Positions 1 to 10,292 are shown, numbered from the stretch's first letter. The stretch: DNA of 10,292 bases from Betaproteobacteria bacterium (GCA_029863175.1 JAOTVX010000068.1:1-10292); one strand, 5' to 3'. The notes: generated by a model from the sequence alone, not told the origin. A program made the numbers and translations.

Positions 1-308
1 AATGCTCGGCGCGCGACTAGGTGTTCTGGCTCGGGTTTAGCTGGCTCCTTCGGCTCGTCGGCAACCCAGCGATGCCTCAATAACACCGTGGTGCCGGAGA
101 ACTTGGGGAGAGGTCGCCGAGAAGGGGTCCTTCCCGTTTCGGCTCGCGCCCAGTAACCGCGTGGAGGAACTGGCACGGCAAGCTTTTGGCAGGTCTTCTT
201 CAGCGCCACGTCAGAGACCCCATAGCGCTTCGCGACCGTCCGGACGGGTTCGGCCCAGACCTCGTCGAAGAGCTTCTCCCGTTCGTAGCGGATGGTGATG
301 TAGGGCAT
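1..308 (-). CDS. Hypothetical protein with HTH-like N-terminus (partial, C-terminus beyond window)
   Basis: Open frame of 102 codons from an ATG at 308 running off the window edge without a stop. AGGAG (bases 316-320) lies 7 nt upstream, which supports the start. The protein begins MPYITIRYEREKLFDEVW, then a segment around residues 27-43 (AKRYGVSDVALKKTCQK) with the spacing of a helix-turn-helix, followed by the motif VPVPPRGYWAR at about residues 45-55. I recognise this LFDEVW / VSDVALKK / PVPPRGYWAR arrangement from uncharacterised bacterial proteins, often in accessory regions; I know of no established function. After residue 58 the sequence becomes Pro/Arg/Glu-rich and looks linker-like. 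DNA binding is an inference from the helix-turn-helix look only. The rest of the protein, and therefore any catalytic domain, is outside the window. Confidence 0.72.
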   Translation of the reverse strand, partial: MPYITIRYEREKLFDEVWAEPVRTVAKRYGVSDVALKKTCQKLAVPVPPRGYWARAETGRTPSRRPLPKFSGTTVLLRHRWVADEPKEPAKPEPEHLVARRA

Positions 309-638
<330 letters not shown>

Positions 639-678
639 GGCGTGAAGGCGCGATTCTATCAACGCACGTCCATTGGGC

Positions 679-2113
<1,435 letters not shown>

Positions 2114-2163
2114 CTCGGCGTGCGGCGAACGGCGTCCAGTGCGCCGTCGCTAGCGCTCGAACA

Positions 2164-3492
2164 CTACTTCTTCTCGGGTTTGCTGCCGCGTCGCGCCTTC
2201 AGATCAAGCGCGCGCAATTCGCCAAGCCTCTCCCGTATCCGTGCTTCGAGGCCATGATCGGTGGGCTGGTAAAGGGCGGGGTGTTCCATGCCTTCCGGAA
2301 AATACTGCTCACCCGCGACGTACGCTTCGGGCTCATCATGCGCATAGCGATAATCCCGCCCGTAGCCGAGCTCTTTCATGAGCCGCGTCGGCGCATTGCG
2401 CAGGTGCGCGGGGACCGGGCGTGACTTGTCCTGGCGCACGAGTTCCTGCGCCGATCCGAAAGCGCGGTACGCGGCATTGCTCTTGGGGGCGATCGCCAGG
2501 TAGATCGCGGCCTCGGCAAGCGCCAGCTCGCCTTCGGGAGAGCCCAACCGCTCGTAGGTTTCGCAGGCATCGAGAGCGATGCGCAGTGCGCGCGGATCGG
2601 CGAGGCCGATGTCTTCAACCGCCATGCGCACAAGCCGGCGTGCCAGGTAAAGCGGGTCGGCCCCCCCGTCGAGCATGCGGGTCAGCCAGTAGAGCGCCGC
2701 ATCCGGCGACGAGCCCCTCACGGACTTGTGCAGGGCCGAGATCTGGTCGTAGAACTCGTCGCCGCCCTTGTCGAAGCGGCGCAGCCGCTGCGCCAGCGCG
2801 TCACGCACGAACGTCTCGTCGACCTCCCGACGGCCGGCCTCACCCGCCGCGAGGCCGATCTGCTCGAGCATGTTGTAGAGCCGCCGCGCGTCACCATCCG
2901 CAAAGCCGATGATGATTTCACGCGCCCGATCGCTGAAACCAAGCCCTTCCAGCGACTCGCGCCGAGCACGCTCGAACAACTCGCCAAGCTCCGCTTCGGT
3001 AAGCGGTTGCAGCACGTAGACGGCCGCCCGCGACAGCAGCGCGCTGTTCACTTCGAACGAGGGGTTCTCAGTGGTCGCACCGATGAAGGTGAGAAGCCCG
3101 CGCTCGACGTGGGGCAGGAACGCATCCTGCTGCGCCTTGTTGAAGCGATGCACCTCGTCGACGAAAAGGATGGTCTGCCGCCCGGACTGCTGCAGGCTCA
3201 ACTCTGCGCGAGCCACGGCGTCGCGAATATCTTTTACACCCGCGAGCACGGCCGAGATGGCGATGAAATCGGCATCGAACGCCTGCGCCAGCAGGCGCGC
3301 GAGCGTCGTCTTGCCCACGCCGGGCGGTCCCCAAAGGATCATCGAGTGCGGTCTTCTCGCCTCGAACGCCAGGCGCAGCGGTTTCCCCGCGCCGAGCAGG
3401 TGGGATTGCCCAACGAAACTTTCGAGCACCTGAGGTCGCAGCCGCTCTGCTAGCGGGGCGTCGGGCGTTCGCTTCTGAAAGAGATCATTCAC
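2164..3492 (-). CDS. rarA: Replication-associated recombination protein A (AAA+ ATPase)
   Basis: RarA/MgsA, a clamp-loader-related AAA+ ATPase that acts in the cytoplasm at stalled replication forks with SSB and RecA. 442 residues from a GTG at 3492 (the E. coli protein is about 447). It begins VNDLFQKRTPDAPLAERLRP, the usual family N-terminus. The AAA+ core shows Walker A GPPGVGKT (55-62), Walker B ILFVDEVHRF (108-117, D112/E113), sensor-1-like GATTENPS (138-145) and the arginine of ALLSRAAVYVLQPL (R155). The C-terminal tetramerisation domain contains HKSVRGSSPDAALYWLTRML (255-274) and AVEDIGLADP (291-300). The frame is open 75 codons further upstream, but that stretch is Ser/Arg-rich shadow of lolA. 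The GTG overlaps the lolA 3' end by 8 nt, so translation is probably coupled to lolA; no strong Shine-Dalgarno is visible. Confidence 0.95.
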   Translation of the reverse strand: MNDLFQKRTPDAPLAERLRPQVLESFVGQSHLLGAGKPLRLAFEARRPHSMILWGPPGVGKTTLARLLAQAFDADFIAISAVLAGVKDIRDAVARAELSLQQSGRQTILFVDEVHRFNKAQQDAFLPHVERGLLTFIGATTENPSFEVNSALLSRAAVYVLQPLTEAELGELFERARRESLEGLGFSDRAREIIIGFADGDARRLYNMLEQIGLAAGEAGRREVDETFVRDALAQRLRRFDKGGDEFYDQISALHKSVRGSSPDAALYWLTRMLDGGADPLYLARRLVRMAVEDIGLADPRALRIALDACETYERLGSPEGELALAEAAIYLAIAPKSNAAYRAFGSAQELVRQDKSRPVPAHLRNAPTRLMKELGYGRDYRYAHDEPEAYVAGEQYFPEGMEHPALYQPTDHGLEARIRERLGELRALDLKARRGSKPEKK

Positions 3493-4096
3493 TGATGACG
3501 TCCGCCCCCGCGGGCGGCGTAAAGCGGAACGTTCCCGGAGGAAGCTCGGCGTTGTGCTCCATGACGGAGAACTTGATAACCGTGATCTGCCCGAACTGAT
3601 CGCGCAGCTCCATTGCCTCCAGCCCGGCCTTGCTGAAGCCCAGCCGGATCCGCTCGAAGACCGTGTCCTGGGCCCTCGGCACGGCCTCGAGCCAGTCGAG
3701 GCCCTGCTCGTTGCCAACGTTGGAGAGCGTGTAGGCCTGCTCGATCTCGTTACTCCCCGCGAGCAGCGCCGCCGGGCTGGCGCCCAGCGCGCCCTCGAGC
3801 TTGCGCACGGTTACCTGATTGAGGTCTTTGTCGTAGATCCACAGGCGCGCCCCGTCGCCGACAATGACCTGCTCGTAGGGCTTGTCGTACTCCCAGCGGA
3901 AGCGCCCGGGCCGCGCGAACGCCATCCTCCCCGTCGCCTGCTGCAACACCTTGAGGTCTTTGTCGAGCACGATCTGCGCGAATCGCGCGCGTGCCGTCGT
4001 CGTATCCTGCAGAAGCGCCTTCAGTTCCTCGATAGAGGAAGCCCCGCTCGCTGCGGGCAAGAGCAAGGCGACCAGCAAGAGGAAAAGGCGCTTCAT
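3485..4096 (-). CDS. lolA: Outer-membrane lipoprotein carrier protein LolA
   Basis: Periplasmic chaperone that takes lipoproteins released by the LolCDE ABC transporter and delivers them to LolB at the outer membrane. 203 residues, of normal length. Residues 1-19 are a Sec signal peptide (K2 R3, a Leu-rich core, then ASGA with likely cleavage after A19). The mature protein shows the family pattern: ARFAQIVLDK (36-46), RPGRFRWEYDKPYEQVIVGDG (62-82, cf. the conserved RPG-FRW), LWIYDKDLNQVTVR (85-98) and GTFRFTPPAGADVI near the C-terminus. The ATG at 4096 shares one base with the ftsK stop (TGATG), and GAGGAG sits 5 nt upstream inside the end of ftsK, a classic translational coupling layout. Its presence implies a diderm host. 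Confidence 0.95.
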   Translation of the reverse strand: MKRLFLLLVALLLPAASGASSIEELKALLQDTTTARARFAQIVLDKDLKVLQQATGRMAFARPGRFRWEYDKPYEQVIVGDGARLWIYDKDLNQVTVRKLEGALGASPAALLAGSNEIEQAYTLSNVGNEQGLDWLEAVPRAQDTVFERIRLGFSKAGLEAMELRDQFGQITVIKFSVMEHNAELPPGTFRFTPPAGADVISE

Positions 4097-6375
4097 CAGC
4101 GCTCCTCGGAGTCGGAGCCTGGCACGAGCACGTCGCGGTTTCCGTTCGACTGCATGGCCGATACCATGCCGGCCCGCTCCATCTGCTCGATGAGCCGCGC
4201 GGCGCGGTTGTAGCCGATGCGAAGATGGCGCTGAACAAGCGAGATCGAGGCGCGCCGCGTCTTGAGAACGATCGCGACGGCCTGGTCGTAGAGCGGGTCG
4301 GACTCGGCATCCTCTGCCTCCAGGCCACCCTCGCCGTCCGCTTCGGCCTCCGGTCCTTCGAGCACGCTCTCGACGTATTGCGGGCGCGCCAGCTGCTTGA
4401 GATATTCGACGACCTTGTGCACCTCGTGATCGGCAACAAAAGCGCCGTGGACGCGCTGCGGGAAGCCCGTGCCCGGCGGCAGGTACAACATATCTCCCTG
4501 GCCGAGAAGCGCTTCCGCGCCCATTTGATCAAGAATGGTCCGCGAATCGACGCGCGCCGAGACTTGGAATGCAATGCGTGCAGGTATGTTCGCCTTGATA
4601 AGACCGGTGATCACATCTACGGACGGACGTTGCGTCGCAAGGATCAGATGTATACCCGCCGCGCGTGCTTTCTGCGCGAGGCGCGCAACCAGCTCCTCGA
4701 CCTTCTTGCCGACGACCATCATGAGATCGGCCAGCTCGTCTATCACCACCACGATCAACGACATCTCATGCAACGGCTCCGCTTCCTCCGGGACGGGTAC
4801 GAGCGGGTTCGGTATCGGTTTCTTTGCCTTGGCTGCCTCCCGCACCTTCTGGTTGAATCCCGCCATATTGCGTACGCCGAGCCCGTTCATCAGCTTGTAG
4901 CGCCGGTCCATCTCCACCACGCACCAGTGGAGCGCATTCGCCGCCTGGCGCATATCGGTCACCACCGGGGCAAGCAGATGGGGGATGCCTTCGTACACCG
5001 ACAGCTCGAGCATTTTCGGGTCGATCAGAATGAGCCGTACCTGGGATGGCGGTGACTTGTAGACCAGGGACAGCAGCATCGCGTTGATCGCAACCGATTT
5101 GCCAGAACCGGTCGTACCCGCGATCAGGAGGTGCGGCATACGCTGCAGATCAGCCACCACCGCGTTTCCCGCGATGTCCTTGCCAAGGGCCAGCGTGAGC
5201 GGCGGGGCCTGATCAGCGTAGACCTGAGAACTCAGGATCTCCGACAGGCGCACGATCTGCCGGCTCGGATTCGGTATCTCCAGGCCCATGAGGCTCTTGC
5301 CGGGGATTGTCTCGACCACCCGAATGCTCACCACCGACAGCGCCCGCGCGAGGTCCTTCACCAAATTGATGACCTGGCTGCCCTTCACGCCGACGGCCGG
5401 CTCGATTTCATAGCGGGTGATGACAGGTCCCGGGTAGGCGGCAACCACCCTCACCTCGACGCCGAAGTCGAGCAGTTTCTTCTCGATCAGCCGCGACGTG
5501 AACTCGAGCGTCTCGGTGCTGAGAACTTCCAGGCTCCTGGCGGGCTCATCGAGCAAATTGATCGGCGGCAATAGGGAGTCGGGAAGATTCTCGAACAAGG
5601 GCACCTGCTTCTCGCGCTCGACCCGCGCGGACCTGGGGATTTCCATCGCTGGCGGCTCGATGCGGATCGGCTCATGGATGTCCAGCTTCCTCTGCTTTTC
5701 CTCCACCACCTCTTCGCGCTCGATCGTCGCCTGTTCGCCCACGCGGCGATCTTCGCGCTCATCCCACTTGTGGAGCACGAAGAGGTAGCTTCCCTCGATC
5801 CATGCGCCGAGCCGCTCGATCACGGTAAGCCACGAGATGCCCGTGAACAGGCTCAGGCCCGCCGCAAACAGCATGAGCAGAATAAGCGTGCCGCCGGTAA
5901 AACCCAGGGCCTGGGTCAGCCCACCACCCATCACGGCCCCCAGGATGCCACCGGGCTCGTGCGGGAGCGTGGCCTTGAGCGTGTACAACCGGATCGCCTC
6001 GATCCCGCTGCTGGCAAGCAGCACGATAATGAAACCAACCACGACCACCGCGTACGATCTGCGATCGCGTTGCGGTGCATGCTCGATGCGGCGAAAGCCC
6101 CACCAGACCAGGGCCCCGCAGAAAACCACCCACCAATACGCCGACAACCCGAATACGTAGAGAATCATGTCGGCAAGCCAGGCGCCCACGCGCCCGCCCG
6201 CGTTATGCACGGCGGAGACGTCGGCGCCATGCGACCATCCCGGGTCTCCCGGGTAGTACGAATAGAGAACGAGAATGAGATAGAGGGCAAAACCCAGCAG
6301 CGCGAGCCACCAGAACTCGCGCAGCAGCGCTGCGATTTGGGGGGGCAGCGGATTACGTGCCGCGCGCGTACTCAA
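4096..6375 (-). CDS. ftsK: DNA translocase FtsK
   Basis: Septal, membrane-anchored hexameric DNA pump that moves chromosome ends apart at division and activates XerCD at dif. 759 residues, the short-linker type (E. coli FtsK is about 1329). The N-terminus has four membrane segments near residues 22-40, 68-94, 107-125 and 155-183. An acidic/basic linker of only about 200-270 follows. The motor contains Walker A GTTGSGKS (420-427), Walker B IVVVIDE (541-547) and [12 protein letters not shown] (580-591). Residues 693-750 are the winged-helix gamma domain ([22 protein letters not shown]) that reads KOPS and contacts XerD. The start is a TTG at 6375 with GAGAGAGG 5 nt upstream; an in-frame TAG lies about 30 nt above, and the next in-frame ATG is deep inside the membrane region. 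First gene of the cluster. Confidence 0.96.
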   Translation of the reverse strand: MSTRAARNPLPPQIAALLREFWWLALLGFALYLILVLYSYYPGDPGWSHGADVSAVHNAGGRVGAWLADMILYVFGLSAYWWVVFCGALVWWGFRRIEHAPQRDRRSYAVVVVGFIIVLLASSGIEAIRLYTLKATLPHEPGGILGAVMGGGLTQALGFTGGTLILLMLFAAGLSLFTGISWLTVIERLGAWIEGSYLFVLHKWDEREDRRVGEQATIEREEVVEEKQRKLDIHEPIRIEPPAMEIPRSARVEREKQVPLFENLPDSLLPPINLLDEPARSLEVLSTETLEFTSRLIEKKLLDFGVEVRVVAAYPGPVITRYEIEPAVGVKGSQVINLVKDLARALSVVSIRVVETIPGKSLMGLEIPNPSRQIVRLSEILSSQVYADQAPPLTLALGKDIAGNAVVADLQRMPHLLIAGTTGSGKSVAINAMLLSLVYKSPPSQVRLILIDPKMLELSVYEGIPHLLAPVVTDMRQAANALHWCVVEMDRRYKLMNGLGVRNMAGFNQKVREAAKAKKPIPNPLVPVPEEAEPLHEMSLIVVVIDELADLMMVVGKKVEELVARLAQKARAAGIHLILATQRPSVDVITGLIKANIPARIAFQVSARVDSRTILDQMGAEALLGQGDMLYLPPGTGFPQRVHGAFVADHEVHKVVEYLKQLARPQYVESVLEGPEAEADGEGGLEAEDAESDPLYDQAVAIVLKTRRASISLVQRHLRIGYNRAARLIEQMERAGMVSAMQSNGNRDVLVPGSDSEER

Positions 6376-6419
6376 GATTGCCTCTCTCGACGGCCTTAAC
6401 TAATCGGTTTAACTTGCTG

Positions 6420-6448
6420 ATTATAGAACGGAAGCGTCAACGCGTGAA
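6420..6448 (-). promoter_or_regulatory. Candidate sigma70 promoter for ftsK-lolA-rarA
   Basis: Minus strand: TTCACG (6443-6448, 4 of 6 to the -35 consensus), 17-nt spacer, perfect TATAAT (6420-6425). It stands 44 nt before the ftsK TTG and downstream of the terminator at 6524-6554, the right place for the cluster's main promoter. Confidence 0.6.
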
Positions 6449-6523
6449 CAGCGGGGGCCGGCATTTTCGCGTCGGGTGCCCCTTCCCTGCCGATACGGCT
6501 TCTCGACTTGAGAGCCCGGCCCC

Positions 6524-6554
6524 AAAAAAACAAACCCCGCACCTGGCGGGGTTT
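6524..6554 (-). terminator. Intrinsic terminator, minus strand
   Basis: Perfect 9-bp stem AAACCCCGC/GCGGGGTTT (6532-6540 and 6546-6554) with a 5-nt loop, followed on the minus strand by G and seven T residues (6524-6530). It would stop minus-strand transcripts arriving from the Crp-like gene, or from something starting in 6555-6805, and isolates the ftsK promoter from upstream transcription. A second small hairpin, TCCGC-GACTT-GCGGA, lies just before it on the transcript. Confidence 0.85.
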
Positions 6555-6805
6555 CTCCGCAAGTCGCGGAAACGGTTGGTCTACGGCAACACACACTCCT
6601 GACTTATTCCGGCACTGGCGCTACCGGTTGTGGCGACAACGACCACAAACAGGAGCTGATCGAGAGGATCCGCACACTGCTGTCCGGACAACACGCGCTG
6701 TCGCGACAAGGTAGAAAAATACCTTAAAACAGAATGTTAGGAAGAAGGTGGGCGCCCGTCACGGCGCCTCCGGTCCGTACTGCGACGTAAGATCGCGGGT
6801 CAGTG
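6555..6805. other. Non-coding stretch between the Crp-like gene and its distal terminator
   Basis: About 250 nt with no gene I can support; there is no ATG on the minus strand here. It carries a series of inverted repeats: GTTGT/ACAAC (6627-6640), the palindromes TGTCCGGACA (6681-6690) and TGTCGCGACA (6699-6708), AAGGTA/TACCTT (6708-6725), and GGCGCC/GGCGCC around a 6-nt loop (6751-6768). The last is followed on the minus strand by a pyrimidine-rich but not T-rich stretch and could be a weak terminator or pause for the regulator gene. The stretch could be a structured 3' UTR or a small RNA; the sequence does not decide. Confidence 0.5.
6681..6708. repeat. Two tandem TGTC-N2-GACA palindromes
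   Basis: TGTCCGGACA (6681-6690) and TGTCGCGACA (6699-6708) are perfect 10-bp palindromes with starts 18 bp apart. A one-mismatch relative, TGTGGCGACA, lies at 6629-6638. This resembles sites for a dimeric regulator but could also be chance or part of RNA secondary structure. Confidence 0.45.
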
Positions 6806-7528
6806 TCAGATTTGCGGCTCGCGAGCGCGGGCGGCATGGTGACGGGTAGAGGCCCGCTTTTGCATGGACTGCTGGTCCAGTACGTAGATCTTTCGTTTCT
6901 CCGCCCGTATCAGGCCCTTGCGCTGCAAATCCTTGACCACGCGGCTCACCATCTCGCGCGAGGCGCCGATCATACGAGCAATCTCCTGCTTCGGCGGCGC
7001 GTGCTCCACCACCCATTTGCCATCCACGTTGTGTGCCATGTCGAGCAACAATCGAGCCACCCGGCCATAGACGTCGATCAACGCCAGGCTCTCGATCTTG
7101 CGGTCGGCTTCCCGCAGCCGCTTCACGAGGCTGCGGATGATCAGCATGGCCAAATCGAAGTTTTCCCTGATCATGCTGGTGAAGCCGGTTCGCGACAGGC
7201 GCAGCATTTCGCAGGGCTCGAGGGTCTCGACGCTCGCGGAGCGCACCTGGTCATCGAGCAGACCCATTTCGCCGAAGAAATCGTGCGGCCCCAGTACCGA
7301 GAGAATGACCTCGTGCCCCTCTTCGTCCGGGATGAGCACTTTCACGCGGCCTGAAAGGATGATGAAGAGCGAGTCGGTCTCTTCGCCCGCGCGCAAGATG
7401 AAAGCGTTGCGCGGGAAGCTGCGATGCTGCAGGCCAGTCAGCACCTGCGCGAGTTGCGTGTCCGAAAACAGCGCGAACAGCGGAACGCTCTTCAGAATCT
7501 GCGGATTCAGTGAGAACTGAGCTGCCAT
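6806..7528 (-). CDS. Crp/Fnr-family transcriptional regulator
   Basis: Cytoplasmic transcription factor, 240 residues. Residues 15-115 form a cyclic-nucleotide-binding-type beta barrel with RAGEETDSLFIILSGRVKVL (46-65) and the phosphate cassette FFGEMGLL...RSASVE (84-101). The long dimerisation helix runs about 118-145, followed by IESLALIDVYGRVARLLLDMA. The winged helix contains KQEIARMIGASREMVSRVVKDL (180-201); R191, E192 and R196 match the Arg-Glu-Arg by which E. coli CRP reads TGTGA half-sites. Only one cysteine (C106) is present, so it is not an Fe-S Fnr. The CRP residues T127/S128 that bind cAMP align with A141/D142, so the ligand is uncertain. A basic tail of about 20 residues ends the protein. 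The ATG at 7528 has GGAG 8 nt upstream; an open extension of 82 codons upstream is Arg/Ala-rich and rejected. Divergent from trxB. Confidence 0.9.
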   Translation of the reverse strand: MAAQFSLNPQILKSVPLFALFSDTQLAQVLTGLQHRSFPRNAFILRAGEETDSLFIILSGRVKVLIPDEEGHEVILSVLGPHDFFGEMGLLDDQVRSASVETLEPCEMLRLSRTGFTSMIRENFDLAMLIIRSLVKRLREADRKIESLALIDVYGRVARLLLDMAHNVDGKWVVEHAPPKQEIARMIGASREMVSRVVKDLQRKGLIRAEKRKIYVLDQQSMQKRASTRHHAARAREPQI

Positions 7529-8818
<1,290 letters not shown>

Positions 8819-8833
8819 TTGTACTGTGTTAGC
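8819..8833 (+). repeat. IS left terminal inverted repeat
   Basis: TTGTACTGTGTTAGC; compared with the reverse complement of the right end, TCGTACTGTGTTTGC, it differs at positions 2 and 13. Similarity stops after position 15. Confidence 0.8.
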
Positions 8834-8881
8834 GGTCGTGGTACCGTCGCGAGGTGTTTATCGTAACTGTGGAGGTGCGCG

Positions 8882-10270
8882 ATGGGTAGCGGCGTGGAAA
8901 CGCGATTCGAACGTTATGCCGAGAAGATGGTGGCGGCGCTGGGTCATGCGAACCGGGCGACCCCGGCGCGCTGGTATCTGAGAGGTCTGATGCTGCCGGG
9001 GCAACGCAAGAGCGTGGAACCGATGGCCGCCCGTGTGCATCCGCAGGATGTCGAATCGGCGCATCAATCGATGCACCACCTGGTGGCCGATTCCGATTGG
9101 AGCGATACGGCGTTGCTCAGTGCGGTGGCACGCGAGGTGGTGCCGGTATTGAGCCAAGAGGGGCAGGCGCCGTGCTTCTGGATCATCGACGACACGAGCT
9201 ATCGTAAGTGGGGCAAGCACTCGGTGGGCGTGGCGCGCCAGTATTGCGGGCACCTGGGCAAGACGGAGAATTGCCAGGTGGCGGTGAGTCTGACGCTGGC
9301 CACCGTGGCCGGGAGTCTGCCGGTGAACTACCGGCTGTATCTGCCGCACGAGTGGACCCGGAACAAGAAGCGATGCCAGGCCGCGGGTGTGCCCAAAGCG
9401 GTGAGGTTTGCCACCAAGGGGAACATTGCCTGGGGGCAGATCGAGGCGGCGCTCGCGGCCGGCCTCCCGCGCGGCACCGTGCTCATGGATGCCGCCTACG
9501 GCGATGAGGCGACGATGCGCGATCGGCTCAGCGCGCACCAGCTCTCCTACGCGGTGGCGGTACGGCCGGCAACCACCGTGTGGTGGGGCCAGCATCAACC
9601 CGTGCCTGCGCTCGCGCAACAGACTCGCGGTCGGCCCCGCACCCGCGTGCGACGCGACGCGGGGCATCAGCCGCTCAGCGTGCTTGATCTCGCCCGGACA
9701 TTGCCCGCGGCAAGCTTTCGCAAAGTCGAATGGCGCGAGGGCACGAACGCCGCGCTCGCTTCGCGCTTTGCGCGGCGGCGCGTGCGTGCCGCGCAGGGCG
9801 GCCGTGCCCGCGATGAAGAATGGCTGCTCATCGAATGGCCGCGCGGTGAAGCCAAACCCACGCATTATTTCCTGTCCAACTTGCCCGAAACCCTCTCGCT
9901 TGAGGCTCTGGTGGCCACCGTCAAGATGCGCTGGCGCATTGAGCGCGACTACCTTGAACTCAAACAAGAACTCGGTCTCGGTCATTACGAGGGGCGCAAC
10001 TGGCGCGGCTTTCATCATCACGCGAGCCTGTGCATCGCCGCCTACGGCTTTCTCATGCTCGAACGCCTGGCCGGGAGTAAAAAAAACTCCGCTCGACTAC
10101 CAGCGCCTGCCCTACCCGAAGCCTTCCGCCCGCGCGGGGCTGGGCCCGATGCAACGCCACATCCCCTGGTCGATCGCCACCGCTCGCCATCGACTGGCAC
10201 GCGCCATCGCGCGAGGGCTCCCGCAGTGTCCGTGCTGCGGGAAAGCATACCGGCGGGCAGCGGCGCGTGA
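8882..10270 (+). CDS. IS701-family DDE transposase, probably frameshifted near its C-terminus
   Basis: Cut-and-paste type transposase of the DDE_5 group. GGAGG (8871-8875) lies 6 nt before the ATG. DDE candidates are D103/D104 in WIIDDTSYRKWGKHSVG, D203 in VLMDAAYGDEA, and E354 in RWRIERDYLELKQELGLGHYEGRNWRGF, all in the contexts typical of IS701. VARQYCGHLGKTENCQVAVSL (118-137) is a family hallmark. The frame reads 462 codons to TGA at 10268-10270. After codon 401, at the A8 run 10079-10086, it becomes Pro/Arg/Ala-rich and unlike the family. The next frame, from 10080 to TAG at 10272-10274, reads TPLDYQRLPYPKPSA..., RHIPWSIATARHRLARAI and CPCCGK, the expected family C-terminus. Joining the two at the A run would give 463 residues. 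The element may therefore be inactive, use slippage, or contain a sequencing error. Confidence 0.88.
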   Translation: MGSGVETRFERYAEKMVAALGHANRATPARWYLRGLMLPGQRKSVEPMAARVHPQDVESAHQSMHHLVADSDWSDTALLSAVAREVVPVLSQEGQAPCFWIIDDTSYRKWGKHSVGVARQYCGHLGKTENCQVAVSLTLATVAGSLPVNYRLYLPHEWTRNKKRCQAAGVPKAVRFATKGNIAWGQIEAALAAGLPRGTVLMDAAYGDEATMRDRLSAHQLSYAVAVRPATTVWWGQHQPVPALAQQTRGRPRTRVRRDAGHQPLSVLDLARTLPAASFRKVEWREGTNAALASRFARRRVRAAQGGRARDEEWLLIEWPRGEAKPTHYFLSNLPETLSLEALVATVKMRWRIERDYLELKQELGLGHYEGRNWRGFHHHASLCIAAYGFLMLERLAGSKKNSARLPAPALPEAFRPRGAGPDATPHPLVDRHRSPSTGTRHRARAPAVSVLRESIPAGSGA

Positions 10271-10273
10271 TTA

Positions 10274-10288
10274 GCAAACACAGTACGA
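10274..10288 (-). repeat. IS right terminal inverted repeat
   Basis: On the plus strand GCAAACACAGTACGA, the partner of the left end. Its first base is the last base of the TAG that would end the frame-restored transposase. Confidence 0.8.
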
Positions 10289-10292
10289 CTAA
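10289..10292 (+). repeat. Target site duplication CTAA, right copy
   Basis: Matches 8815-8818. The window ends on it, so the sequence beyond the element, including the original trxB downstream region, is not visible. Confidence 0.72.

Larger units (their letters stand above)
8819..10288 (+). mobile_element. Complete IS701-family insertion sequence, 1470 bp
   Basis: Bounded by 15-bp imperfect terminal inverted repeats (13 of 15 matching) and flanked by CTAA on both sides. It contains one transposase gene covering most of the element. Length, transposase type, terminal repeats and 4-bp YTAR-type duplication all agree with the IS701 family. The intact duplication suggests a simple transposition event with no later rearrangement. 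I do not recognise a named element. Confidence 0.88.

Noticed and set aside
2114..2163. GC-rich inverted segments after the rarA stop as a terminator
   Set aside because: Short, imperfect arms and no T-run on the minus strand; read-through into serS cannot be excluded.
3493..3717. 75-codon N-terminal extension of rarA
   Set aside because: Ser/Arg-rich, overlaps lolA in another frame, and the family N-terminus begins exactly at the GTG at 3492.
6396..6596. 66-codon minus-strand frame upstream of ftsK
   Set aside because: It begins at GTG only 1 nt after its Shine-Dalgarno-like sequence and reads straight through the intrinsic terminator at 6524-6554.
6564..6726. Plus-strand open stretch containing HKQELIERIRTLLSG, ending at TAA near 6726
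   Set aside because: Looks helix-like in part but has no ATG or GTG start with a ribosome-binding site, and lies over the palindrome-rich non-coding gap.
8858..10021. 387-codon minus-strand frame opposite the transposase
   Set aside because: Shadow of the transposase, rich in H/R/A with no recognisable domain and no ribosome-binding site I could support.

Overview
The window reads as chromosomal DNA of a GC-rich proteobacterium, most probably a betaproteobacterium. The order ftsK-lolA-rarA-serS with trxB divergent on the far side is one I associate with that class, and the Crp-like regulator resembles a type common there. I cannot place it to genus from sequence alone. About four fifths of the window is ordinary housekeeping sequence. 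No large novel system is visible; the points of interest are small ones at the two ends and in the two intergenic gaps.

Layout from left to right. Bases 1-308 hold the N-terminal 102 codons of a minus-strand protein of unknown function with a helix-turn-helix-like segment, cut by the window edge. A roughly 240-base gap follows; it ends in an AT-rich stretch that abuts the 3' end of tRNA-Ser(CGA) (549-638, minus). Bases 679-6375 hold a minus-strand cluster read as ftsK, lolA, rarA, serS, then the tRNA. ftsK/lolA and lolA/rarA overlap by 1 and 8 bases, so these three are probably translationally coupled. serS stands 117 bases further on with a possible promoter of its own, and tRNA-Ser follows its stop by 40 bases.

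Bases 6376-6805 are non-coding as far as I can tell. They contain a -10/-35 candidate for ftsK, a strong intrinsic terminator on the minus strand, and a palindrome-rich stretch. A Crp/Fnr-family regulator (6806-7528, minus) and thioredoxin reductase trxB (7856-8818, plus) diverge from a 327-base gap.

Immediately after trxB is a complete insertion sequence of IS701 type (8819-10288). It has 15-bp imperfect terminal inverted repeats and is flanked by a 4-bp CTAA duplication whose left copy includes the trxB stop codon. The transposase reading frame appears to break at a run of eight A residues, and the expected C-terminus continues in the next frame.

Functionally the cluster joins chromosome segregation at the septum (FtsK), lipoprotein traffic to the outer membrane (LolA), rescue of stalled replication forks (RarA) and serine decoding (SerS plus one of its tRNA substrates). 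TrxB supplies reduced thioredoxin. The regulator's targets cannot be read from this window.
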